The translations under genes were made by a program, and so were the position numbers. This document shows positions 53,606-63,369 of a stretch of 64,000 bases of DNA, piece after piece. Origin of the DNA: Caecitellus pseudoparvulus (lineage: Eukaryota > Bigyra: Bicosoecida); the NCBI GenBank assembly GCA_965644315.1, contig CBFFRQ010000018.1, forward strand, positions 558,001 to 622,000. Direction: 5' to 3'. The notes beneath the pieces are model-generated. The model was not told where the DNA came from, searched no databases, and saw only the letters and a list, made by a program, of their open reading frames with translations. Each line of letters opens with the position of its first letter. Positions within the stretch are counted from its first letter, which is position 1.

Positions 53606-55712
53606 ATGCTCATCACCATGAGGCCCCCAGAGTTCTCGTCATCGGGCGCTCAGCGCGCTCCATTTGGCGCTCGGGATGGTGCGAGCCGCGGAGCGACGTG
53701 CTTGCGTTTGCTTGTCGCGTCCGAGCTCATTCACGCCGCCGCTTCTGTGCCGCAGCAAGTACACAATGGAAGCCAAGCTAAGTGGACTCATGATAGCCCT
53801 TATTTGCTGCCTGCCAGTGTACTTGCAGTGGAAGACAGCCATGGAGGCCTTTTCTGCGGCCGGTGAGGCAGCAGCGTGTGCGTTTCGGCTGCGTTCACTT
53901 GTCGGACCCAAGCCCTCCGAACCTCGAGCAGAAGCACAGGGGCAGACGTTTTCATCAAACGTCTCCCTGCCTGTCATCATCATGGAAACGGACATTTACC
54001 AGTCCGAAGCGTCAGCGGGAAGTGTAAGTGGTGGGTCAGGCCGGGCAGTGTAGAGGCGTTGGTCCACCTGCTGGCCTCGCTCGAATGCGCAGGAGCCGGC
54101 CATCATGTGGTTGGGGATGTGGTATGGCATGGGAGCAGGCCTCACCGCACTTGGTCTCGGCTACAGCATGTGGCTGGACTTGACAAGGTGGAGCTTCGTC
54201 AAGTGGTGGCACCTGGCCCTCCCTTTCGCTCTGAGCGTGGGGGCCAACGTGGCCTGGGTATGGGGCTGGTTCGTGCTGCACGCTCGAGGGTGGGTGACTC
54301 GGGAGCAGGGGTTCTTTCCAGGCTGGTTTGCACTCCAGCTCTTGGTGCTGCCCGTGTTTCCACTCATGCTGCGGGGTGTCATGCCCGTCATCACGAACTT
54401 CCCCTTCCGCTTGGCTGCGATGACAGCCCTGATAGCCCTGGTCTACGCATTCATATGTGCCAATGTGCTGCTCCCTCTCTTCATCAGGTCAAGCGACGCC
54501 TTCAGAGTGGTGCTGCGGTTGCTGGTGTTGCCGCTGCTGACCGAGTTCATGAGCATGCTGGTTCGGGCGACGAGCCGAGCCTGGCTTGGGCCAGGCGTAC
54601 CTGCGGCCTCTGTTGGGAACGTCATGGCTCCGACCATTCTCTTCTCCACCATCGTTGGCAAATACTTCTTGACGACTTTCAATGACACTGCCATTAGCCT
54701 CACTGTGTCGCTGATTGTCGCGGCCATGGAAGCGGGGCTGCGCATCACAAGCATCCCAAGAGACAGGGCCGCGGACCGCATGCTGCAGGTTGGCAGGGGC
54801 TGCTGCTGCAAGCCATCGCAGAGCGCCGTAGTCAACGGAGTTGAAAGCAAGGCAAAGTTGGTTGACCGCCCCCCACAGCAACTATCAAGTCATGCGTGGT
54901 ACAACCGCATGCACTTCGCAACCGTGATTGTCGACACGGTTGCCGAGGACTTGGGTGCGCTGCTGCTGGTTCCAATAGTGGCACTGTTCCGCATTCCCAG
55001 CCAGCAAGGTGCCAAGCCCTTGCCCCTCACCGTTGTCCTCTTTCGGGTCTTCTTCCAGTACGTCGTGGAGCTTGCCTCGGACGTAGGGCCCTTCTTCCTG
55101 TACGCTCTCCTGCGAAGGTACGATGGGACATCCGGTTACCGAGCTGTGTACAATGAGCAGCTTGCTGCTCTTTCCAGCGAGGAGGTGTCCTCAGCGCCCG
55201 ACGACCCACAGCCGCTCCAATCTGGCGCAGCAGTAGCCCAGGGTCCCAGCACCGAACTGGATGACGCGTCGCCGCTCACCGTGCTGCCTACTGCCGCACG
55301 CTCCCGGTCACAGGCGTGCTGCTCCAGCCTGGACCCAGGCTCACCTGAGTCCCAAGAAGCACAAGCAGAAGTGCTGCGCAGACGAGGCCCTGCGCTGGCT
55401 GAGCAGCAGTCTGTTCTGTGGCAAAGGCTACAGTGGACTCGCGTGTGGGCTGTGCTGCTCCAGGCGCACCCGGCGCCCAGTGCAGCCAACCGCTGGCTCG
55501 CGTGGTTCGTGTATCGACTGGAGCTTGTCAGCGCCCGCACTGCCCAGGCGTGGGAGTCGAGGCAGCGGGGGTGGGTGGCCATGGTGCTCATGCTGGGCAT
55601 TGTGCTGGCTGCCCATGCAATCCGGACGAACTTCGGGACGGGGGCGTACTGCCCCTTCCGAGACAGCGAGGGGTCGGACCAGGTGCATTTTGACGTGTGC
55701 TCACAGCCGTGA
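53606..55712 (+). CDS. Polytopic membrane protein of unknown family
   Basis: Exons 53606-53697, 53756-54023 and 54093-55712 give 659 residues. The last join (GTAAGT...GCGCAG) is strong. The first exon is ambiguous: the ATG at 53606 fits a CAG acceptor, while an alternative start at 53446 would need an AAG acceptor two residues further on. A first hydrophobic segment (LSGLMIALICCLPVYL) is followed by a hydrophilic loop, then about eight more membrane helices, including WHLALPFALSVGANVAWVWG and WFALQLLVLPVFPLM. A large cytosol-type loop with Ser/Glu/Gln follows, then a final helix near the C-terminus (VAMVLMLGIVLAAHAI). No transporter signature is recognised. It ends 6 bp from ALG5, which runs the other way. 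Confidence 0.65.
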
Positions 55713-55718
55713 GCGGCT

Positions 55719-57041
55719 TCAAGCATCCTTGTCCTTTGGCGTCAGGGAGCCGTCCGGCCGCGCTGACCACAGTCCCAGGGCGTACGAAGCCCGAATGAGC
55801 ACGAGGTCGCGCGCCATTTGCAACGTGTCCCACACGACGTCAACTTTGCTGCCGTCAATCTCCTCCCAGTTCACGGCCACCTCCACGACAGGCACGTCTC
55901 CCCAGGTGGAAGCCAGGTACAGCAGCTCCACGTCAAAGGCCCAGCGTTCAATGTGCTGGGCAGGGAAGATGCGGGCGGCGGTTGCGCGCGTGAAGAGCTT
56001 GAACCCACACTGGGTGTCCTTCACGGCACTGCCGCCCAAGACGAGGCTCATCAGGACGTGAAAACCCCACATCAGGAACTTGCGAAAGGCAGACCTCTGT
56101 GCAGTGGTGGCGTGGATGCAGTGGGCGCTTGCACAATGTGGCGCAGGCAATTCATGCGCTCATGTCGGCTCACGCCACTCACAGATGCCTTGGCCTCGTC
56201 CTCAGCCTGCAGGTGGGCCCGGGAGCCCACAGCAATGCCCTGTCCTTTGGACTCGGCCTTCTGCAGTTGGCTCAGGAGGCTGCCCAGATCTGATGCCCGT
56301 GTGGCCCCGTCTGCGTCGGCCATGAGGATGTACTTGCCGCGGGCCCGCATGACTCCCTTGCGCACAGCACCCCCCTTGCCGTGATTGCGGTGCAAGTCGC
56401 AGAACCTGACGGTGTCGGAGCCGTAGCGCTCCACATACTCCATGGCAACTCGTGCTGTGCCATCCTTGCTGCCATCATTGACGATGATGACTTCTGCAGT
56501 GAAGTCCCTGCTCCAAGCCAGGCGCACAGGGTTGAGAGCAAGCGTCGGGCGCCACGTGGAGGAGGCGCTCACGCACCGGTCGCTGTTTCGCTTCTGCTCG
56601 ATGTAAGCCATCATGTCGTCCAGCATCGTGGGCATGCGGGCTTCCTCATTGTAGGCAGGCACCACTACGGACACCAGCACCTCAGGGTCCTGGTTCACGG
56701 AGGGGAAGGCCTGCCGGGCTCTGCGGGACACCAGGGAAAGCGCTGCGCCACCATGCACACGGCCCCGGCCACGTCGACTCACCCTGAAGAGCCGGTGACG
56801 AAAGTGGCCTCAAACGTATGGTCAGGAGTGGCATACATGGACTTGGCCATGACAAAGATGTACGCGTACAGCGCCTGCGGCAGGGGGAGGCGTGGCCAGT
56901 GCCAGCTGGCGTGCTGAGGCAGCCACCTGCGTCTGCACCCCATCCCACTGGCGGGCTACGCACCAGGGCAACAACTGCGACAGCCGAGATGAGCCCCACA
57001 GGGGACACCAAGAAGGTGGCCCAGCTGACCACCGCCTCCAT
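55719..57041 (-). CDS. ALG5: Dolichyl-phosphate beta-glucosyltransferase ALG5
   Basis: Five exons (57041-56964, 56874-56783, 56720-56577, 56507-56183, 56096-55719) encode 338 residues (human 324). An N-terminal membrane helix (FLVSPVGLISAVAVVALALY) anchors it in the ER membrane. The GT2 domain follows: VSVVVPAYNEEARM, EVIIVNDGSKDGTARVAMEY, the DADG metal motif in ILMADADGATRASDL, AVGSRAHL, and the ALG5-specific VKDTQCGFKLFTR and HIERWAFDVELLYLA. It transfers glucose from UDP-glucose to dolichyl phosphate on the cytosolic face, supplying the last three glucoses of the N-glycan precursor. Its 69-nt third intron is in frame and stop-free. A single GAAACG box lies 62 bp upstream. Confidence 0.95.
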
Positions 57042-57433
57042 GGTGCCTTGGCTTCCTGGACACTTCGTTCAGGCTGGTGCGTGCTGCAAGCGTCAACTGC
57101 ATGAAACGCTGGGCAGTTGCTTCCGAAAAGCACCGCATGCAGGGACGACACCTTCGGCCAGTCCACCTGCGTGAATTTTTTTCATTGAATTATATATCTT
57201 CTGAATCTGTTGCCTCGTGCATGTGCTCCTTGTCAGACCTCTGCCGCCAGAGTCCCCGGCTGCCCGCAGCTCTGGGAGCGTGCCATCCCAAGCACGACAG
57301 AACTCAAAACAACAAGGAGCCCACAACTCACACAGTAAAGTTCGGAAGGCTCGCTGCAGGCTTGCCAGGTTGGCTGCCTGGCACTCGTCTTTGCGGAATT
57401 TGACGCACAACCAAACCCTGGCCCCCCACAACT
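57042..57433. promoter_or_regulatory. Bidirectional promoter between ALG5 and DSCC1
   Basis: 392 bp between divergent start codons. It holds GAAACGCTGGG at 57103 and, at 57175-57205, a striking AT-rich tract (a T run, then ATTGAATTATATATC) that could serve as a TATA-like core for either gene. No gene is seen. Confidence 0.4.
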
Positions 57434-58829
57434 ATGGCGCTCCTGCGCTGCCTCGACGGCGCAACTGTCTCCATCGCCCCGGATTTCAGCACAGCAAATT
57501 TCAGACTGGTGTCCATGGGGAAGGAGCTTCTGCAGCAGGTGCAGGAGGGCGAGGAGTGAGCCAGCTGTGCACTGGCCCGCGAGCACGGTTTGAAGTGCAC
57601 AGCAGGTCTGCGCACCCCCCCTTCCAGGCTCACGATGAGAGGCTGCGACAAAGACGGCATGGTCATGTGCACTAGCTCTGCAACTTTCCGTCTTCAGGTC
57701 GTGGAGTCGTCCAACACGTCCCTTCTGCTGCAAGCCCCAGAGCACTCACCGCCCTCGCAACTAGCGACGCAGCAAGACTGCCCGACCCCGCTTGTGGCCA
57801 TAGCGTCCACCCCAGACGTCATTGAAGCTGTACGGACGGCTCCTCGCCTTGCGAGGCTGCATGACATGCTGGCAGCCGCCCCGTACGCCGGTCAGAGCGC
57901 CAATGCGGGGCACACACGTGCAGAGATCGAAGCAGCTGTGCAGTGCTCACCAAAAGAGTTGGAGGCAGCGCTGGACGCAGAGGGGGCCTTGGAGTGGCAA
58001 GGGCGGATCGCGGTGCTGGATCTCCAGTACTTCATTGCGCTGGCAGATGCTATCCTCACCACAGCAGTCGAGCAGGGGTGGGCGCTCAGCGCTCTCGTTC
58101 CGGTACGCCTGCAACGCGCCCCATGCTGCGCCCCACTGCCCGCTCACATACTGTGCTTCCCATGCGCAGTCTGACGTGCATGCTGCCATGCAAGCCCGAG
58201 TAGAGGGTGGCTCGGCGGAGGCGGCGCCAGCCTTGGAGGTAGTCGCCCACGCACTGCGACTGCTGGCTCGGGAAACCCGAGGTCATGGCGCAGTGGCAGT
58301 GCCTGCCCTCCCCCCATGCTCTGATTTCAGTCAGCCACTCTCTCTGTCCCCATCGCAAGTTGCTCGCACTCGGGGGCATGAGGTGCTGGCTGCCCTGCAG
58401 GCTGCCTCAGCTGGCGGCAGCATGCAGGCGCAAGAGTTCGTCCTGGCGTGGCAGGCAACTCTGGCCATGCACAGCGAAGTGCGGGCTGAGCACTGCTGCA
58501 TTGAAACCCTTGCAGGCTTGGCACTGCTTCACGGAGGGGTGGCGCTGCCAGCGGGGGAGGAGGGCGTCTTGGAGGGCTCACCCGCCTGCCCCGGCGCTGA
58601 CGCCTCGACGGCAGATGTCATTTCCTTCTTCCCACACTACACCCTTCCCGCCTCTGCCCCGGAGCGCTTTGCAGCCCTCTTCGCGGAGCGCACGCTGTGG
58701 CGTCTGGAGGACATGCTACCCTATCTGCAGGCGCTTGTGGGGCCGGGCAGCGCCGTCAGCGACTTGCTCCTGCTGCACACGCGGTACGTGACGCAAGGTG
58801 ATGGCAGCAAGCTGTACTGCGCACGGTGA
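57434..58829 (+). CDS. DSCC1: Sister chromatid cohesion protein DCC1
   Basis: Exons 57434-57555, 57628-58102 and 58170-58829 encode 418 residues (human 393). Introns are 72 and 67 nt. The N-terminal beta domain reads FRLVSMGKELLQQVQEGEEL, then DKDGMVMCTSSATFRLQVVE and SSNTSLLLQAP. Winged-helix segments follow (RAEIEAAVQCSPKELEAALD; WALSALVP). The end ERFAALFAERTLWRLEDMLP and LLLHTRYV match the DCC1 C-terminal domain, which binds CTF8 and CTF18. In CTF18-RFC it loads PCNA during replication and supports cohesion. A proline-rich stretch near residue 245, from 58279 (GTGCCTGCC...) onward, may hide one more in-frame intron. Confidence 0.9.
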
Positions 58830-58881
58830 TGGGCAAGTTGGCGTGCACTGCATTGCAACTTGCTGCGGCCAGCGCTCTGCC

Positions 58882-60059
58882 TCATTCGGCCTTGACCTTG
58901 CCAGTGCCAGGCTTGGGGCGGGGGAAGATGTACGCTTGCACGAAGAAGTTCGCGAAGAGGATGAAGAAGACAGCTGCCTGCAGCATGCCGAGGTAGATGG
59001 GCACCAGGGGCTTTGAGCAGGAGGTGGGATCGGGCAGCAGCAGCACCCAGACGGTGTGCCACAAGTACAGCACGAATTGAATCAGCTGAATGCTCGTCAA
59101 CGCAGCCTTCAAGGGGGTGTTAATACCAACTGCCCGTGCGGCGTAGTGCCTGTGGAGGGAGGCGGCGGGGGGCCTTGCGTTGGCGCTGGGTTCGAGCCTC
59201 TGCACGCTGCCCCGCACGCACGTGTACATGAACACATGAACCAGGGAGTTCACGCAGCAAGCGAACCAAGGCGAGCCACCAGGGGAATATGTCAAGAACA
59301 AAATCCACGTGATGATGACACTTGCGTGGTGGTAGACGTGCAGGAAGGAGATCTGCGTGTGCGAGGGCAAGCAGGCGTGTCAGTGCGCGGCATTGGGTGG
59401 AGTAGCACACCCCGCCCTCGCAGCCACGAGTTGGCGCCGCCTGCTTCTCCGCGTACCTGGTTCCAGTTCTGCTTGAACACCATGATGCAGGTGTCCCCAA
59501 GTTCCAGGATCTTCGTCAGGAAGTGGAAGTAGATGATGCTCGCAAGGCGGTGGGCAGCAGGGCTCTCCCACTTGCCGCGCCCAGCGTCAATACCGTCCAA
59601 TGGGAAGCACCACATGCGCTGGGGGTCCAGGAGGCGGCGGAAGTCATACAGCTCGTGGAAGGCGAGGGCAGTCTCCCACACCATGTACACTGACAGCAGC
59701 GCACAGACCAGGTTGTGCAAGAACACCAGCGGGGTCAGCTTGAGCTTGGGGAAGCCCACTGCCCGGACGAAGTAGCTTGCCAAGGCGATGCCCACGAGGT
59801 ACGTGAAGACGATGGTGAGGGGCAGCGCAGGGGCGCCAACCATGGGCCACTGCGCTGTGCGGGGATCGGCACCAGGCTCAAACACCTTGTCCACAGCCCC
59901 ACCAAAGCTGCGTTCGGGGTGAGGGTACGCCTTGTTCCATTCTCCAAAAATGCCAGAGCGCTCAAATTCCGCCACACCCCGCAACAGGTCACGGTACAGC
60001 GGGTTCAGGGGCTCCAGAACCCCGTACAGGGCAGGCAGATCAGTGTGCATGTTTGCCAT
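58882..60059 (-). CDS. ELO-family very-long-chain fatty acid elongase
   Basis: Exons 60059-59457, 59352-59222 and 59149-58882 encode 333 residues. Several membrane helices are evident (PLTIVFTYLVGIALASYFVR; LHNLVCALLSVYMVWETALA). Then come the ELO signatures KILELGDTCIMVFKQ, the histidine box SFLHVYHHASV (His206, His209, His210) and VHVFMYTHYAARAVG, and a C-terminal ER-type end with basic residues. ELO enzymes condense acyl-CoA with malonyl-CoA, the first step of each chain elongation in the ER. Chain-length and desaturation preference cannot be read here. Both introns sit in the conserved half, one directly before the histidine box. Its 3' end lies 52 bp from DSCC1. Confidence 0.93.
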
Positions 60060-60581
60060 GGTATCGCTGGGGTAAGGGGAGGGCAGGGGCCTCGCAACAA
60101 GCGACGCCTGTCTCACGAGCTTTGATGAGTGGCTGTGCAGTGCACACTGAGTATGCCTGAGCGAATCGGCACTGCAGCGTGGCGCAGCAGTGGCAGCAGA
60201 GGTAGGGTCGGGGGTTGTTGGCAGCGCGAGTTGTGTCGAAAGTGGGGGGTCATTTCTTCCTGTGGTTCTGGTTGCCCAGGGACCAAAAAGTGCGTGGGGG
60301 GTGCTCAGCGCTTTCTTTGTGTGCTCTGGCTCTGCCGTTGTTTGCTTCAACGAGACTGTCAGCGGCCGCTGCCAACAGTGGGCGGCACACTCACGACCCA
60401 ACAAGACAAAATAATGCGGAACCCCACTCTTGCCCCAAATCTCCATCGTCCTGTGCATTGCAGAGCATGTGCCACGATCGACGTGGGCACCCGGCGCTCA
60501 TCGCTTGCACACACACCAGTTGCCACCCGCTGTACCACTTGGAGGCGGCGTGGTGTGACTCTGGTGGGAAGTAAGGGTATC
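60060..60581. promoter_or_regulatory. Divergent spacer between ELO and NR2C2AP genes
   Basis: 522 bp between divergent start codons. I see no conserved frame, RNA gene or repeat in it. It must hold both promoters. No GAAACG pair is present here; the nearest is inside the NR2C2AP coding exon. Confidence 0.4.
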
Positions 60582-61125
60582 ATGGCTGCTACTGAGGCCG
60601 GCCCTTCTCTCCTTGCGTTGGCCAAGCTGAAGGCCAGCTCCGTCTTGAACGATGACGAGGCACAGTATGGAGCGAAGCTTGCAGCTGATGGGGATGACAG
60701 CAGCTGCTGGAACTCAGACCAGGTAAGCTGCAGCAGGCGCGCGAAGGCGAGAACCCCGGTGATTGATACTTAGCTATGATCTCTTGTTTCAGGGACTCCC
60801 TCAGTGGCTGGAGGCGAAGTTTAAGGAGGCAGTCTTGCTGTCCAGCGTTTCACTGACGTTTCAGGGCGGCTTTGCTGGCACACAGGTAAAGCTCAGCGCT
60901 GCAGCGACGAAGAAAGCAGAGCTGGAAGAAGTGACAACCTGGTACCCTGGAGATGAGAACCGCGAGCAGGTGTTTCGTTTGGAAGCCCCAGTGCAGGCCA
61001 GGCGAGTGAGGCTGACTTTCGAGGCTTCCAGCGATTTCTACGGGCGCATCGTCGTGTACAGCGTGGATTTCAAGGCGGCTGCAGGCGCTGCGGAGGGCGA
61101 CAGTTCAAGCAGGGCCCAAGGTTGA
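60582..61125 (+). CDS. NR2C2AP: NR2C2AP (TRA16)-like protein
   Basis: Exons 60582-60722 and 60793-61125 encode 157 residues (human 139), joined over a 70-nt GTAAGC...TTTCAG intron. The match to human NR2C2AP is direct: SSVLNDDEAQYGAKLAADGD, then CWNSDQGLPQWLEAKF across the splice, LTFQGGFAGTQVKL, WYPGDENREQVFRL and RVRLTFEASSDFYGRIVVY. The fold is a small beta-sandwich of the galactose-binding/discoidin type. In mammals it was found as a TR4 nuclear receptor-associated protein; its basic role in protists is unknown. The last 21 bp overlap the end of the HEATR3 gene on the other strand. Confidence 0.92.
60846..60862 (-). promoter_or_regulatory. Exact GAAACG-N5-GAAACG tandem element in a coding exon
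   Basis: On the plus strand CGTTTC-ACTGA-CGTTTC, in exon 2 of NR2C2AP, where it encodes part of SVSLTFQG, 265-280 bp downstream of the ATG. It could be coincidence from codon use, but spacing and sequence match the non-coding copies exactly. Confidence 0.3.
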
Positions 61126-63077
61126 GCCTTTGTACGTCAGGAAGCCGGGGATGTTCTCCAGCACTTCCCCCGCCTGCTCCGCCAGCGCCTCAGGAACATC
61201 GGTGCCAGCAGACTCCAGCCTGCTCTGCAAGCCTGCTGTCGCGGTGGCCATGGTGGCGGCCAGGCGCAGCTCAGCACCCACCGCATTGATGGCAGGCTCG
61301 TCGCCAGACCACATGTCCACGAGGTTGTCCAGGCACACGACGTTGACGCTCAAGTGCTCAGACTGGAGCCCTGCCACCATGGCCTGCCCAACAGCCTTGT
61401 GCACTGCTGGCGAGCAGGCCACTTGGGCCAGGATGGACAGCAGCACAGCCAAGCTGGCTTGGGCGGCAGCAGGCCAAGTGCTGCAGCCCCCCCACAGCTC
61501 CAGCAGCGCCGTCAGCTGAGCCTCTGCCACCGCCGCGCCACTCCTGTGTGGCGTGGGGCTGGCCACGGCGGCTGCGGCTGCAAGCAAAGCCTCCAATGCA
61601 TCCCCTGCCTCTGGCACATGCCGCGCTGCCATGCCGACGCCCTCCAGGAGCAGGCCCCACACCGTGGTCAGGCTGTCTGGCCCCTCCCAGGCCAGGGCGG
61701 TGGCGGCGTTGCCCAGGGCAGCCACCGCTGCACACAGCACGCCTTGCATGTGAGCCCGTGCAGCTGGCGGCAGGGGCTTATGTGGAGAACTGCTGCCCGC
61801 CGCCCCATCGCCGCCGCCTTCCAAGGCAGCCTTGTAGTCCCCCAGGCAGGTGTTCACACACTGCAGCAGCTGGGCTGGCAGCGAGGTCTTGGCCAGGCCC
61901 TGCAGCACCTCAGCTGAGCGCGGATCCACCTCCCCCGCCAGCATGTTGGCGGTGACCTCCAGCACCAGCCTGGCGGTGCGCAGGCGGGCCAGCCAGGCTG
62001 CTCGAAGTGTACCCACGCGCCCCTCTGCCTTGTGCACCTCATCGGTGGAGGCGCCCGCCGTGCCGGGGGCGGGGGCCGCTGCCCCCTCGCCTGCCGCTGC
62101 CACGGGCTGGGCATCCCGCGAGAGGCACGCAGCCTCGATGGCGCCCTGCACCTCCAGTGCCCCGGCCAGCAGCGGGAGGGGGGGAATGATGCCCGCAAAC
62201 AGCGCAGCGAAGCCTGTTGCAAAGGCGGTGGGGGGCAGGCTCGGCAGCAGCCCTGCGTGCGCTGCAAAAGCGGTCACGTGGCACTGCGCTGCCAGGGCAG
62301 CCTGGGACGCTGCGCTCACAGCGGCGGCATCCACACTGCCCAGTGCCCCCGCGACAGCAGCTTGGACATCCTCCGCCCCTGCCAACTTGGATGCCAGGCT
62401 GGCGTTGTCCTCTGACAGCACGTGCAGGAACTTAGCGGCAGCGAGTGTAAGCAAGGCAGGGACGCCAGGGGAAGTGGCCGAGGCCAGGGCGCAGGCAAGC
62501 AGCGGGCCCAAGGCAGCATCGTTTGTGATGCGCTGCACGACGACGTCAGATGCCTCACACAGAGTGCTGAGCAGTTCCAAGCCATGCTCCAGCACAGCAG
62601 CCTGCTCCGGAGTCGTGCTGGCAGACGGAGTGGAGGAGCACAGCACGCCGACGACAGGCGGGACTGCATCCGCCCGAAGAACGGCCTCCACAGCGTCGTC
62701 GTGTTCCACAAGTAACAAGTTGCGAAGTGCCCCCAGGGCAGGGGCTGCCACATCCGGACTGTCGGCAACTCGAGCCAGGAGCTTGCTTGCCACGCCAGCC
62801 TTCAGCAGAGCGTCCGCATTGGCATGGCCAGCTTCTTCATCACCCAGCACAGCCGCAATCGAAGCACATGCTTCGGACCGGAAGCGGGCATCGGGGTGCT
62901 CAAGCTGAGAGGGGGGCAGTGGCAAGGGTGCGCCTGGAACATGGCGTTTCGAGCGCGTTTCACACTCACATGCTTCAAAATGTGCAGCTGCTGACCGCCC
63001 CCGGCGGCCTTGCCCCCACTCTTCCCACCATTTCGCCGTCCCCCTTTTCCCCTTCTAGACTTTGTCGACTTGCCCAT
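61105..63077 (-). CDS. HEATR3: HEATR3/symportin SYO1-type HEAT-repeat protein
   Basis: Exons 63077-62970 and 62904-61105 encode 635 residues, joined over a 65-nt GTGAGT...CTCAG intron. The first exon is a Lys/Arg/Gly-rich tail (MGKSTKSRRGKGGRRNGGKS), as in HEATR3 and yeast Syo1, where it carries the nuclear import signal. Armadillo/HEAT helices follow: LEHPDARFRSEACASIAAVL, LGALRNLLLVEHDDAVEAVL, ARLVLEVTANMLAGE, SVNVVCLDNLVDMWSGDEPA. Syo1 binds newly made uL18 and uL5 and imports them with karyopherin for 5S RNP assembly. The acidic loop typical of the family is shortened. An exact GAAACG tandem lies in the intron. Confidence 0.85.
62945..62961 (-). promoter_or_regulatory. Exact GAAACG-N5-GAAACG tandem element
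   Basis: On the plus strand CGTTTC-GAGCG-CGTTTC, in intron 1 of HEATR3, 117-133 bp downstream of the ATG. Here it is in sense orientation to the gene, unlike the copies in PMS2 and the USP gene. Confidence 0.5.
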
Positions 63078-63082
63078 GGCGA

Positions 63083-63337
63083 TCACACACCAGGCACCAG
63101 TTCCCGCCCAAAAGCCGCACCGGGTGGTTTGCAGGCAGCAGCTGCCGCTGAGCCCTGCGGGCGGCGCGGAGCGTAAGGTCGGTTGCAGACCTGGCACTGC
63201 ACTTCCACTCTATCAGCCTGGTTGTTTATGATTGGATTCGTTGTGCGTTTTTTCACCCTCGGCCCCTTGGCAAGGCCCAAGGCATTTTTTAGTTGGCTCC
63301 GAGGCACCACAGATCGCACATGTTCATTGCGGTGCAT
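63083..63337 (-). CDS. Possible small ORF, 84 residues
   Basis: ATG to TGA on the minus strand between the EGF-like gene and HEATR3. It includes VEVQCQVCNRPYAPRR (one C-x2-C pair) after a Lys/Arg-rich segment. No second cysteine pair, splice partner or known family is seen. It may be chance open sequence in the HEATR3 promoter. Confidence 0.2.
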   Translation of the reverse strand: MHRNEHVRSVVPRSQLKNALGLAKGPRVKKRTTNPIINNQADRVEVQCQVCNRPYAPRRPQGSAAAAACKPPGAAFGRELVPGV

Positions 63338-63369
63338 TGCTGGAAAGCGCCTGCCACTTCACGGCCCAG

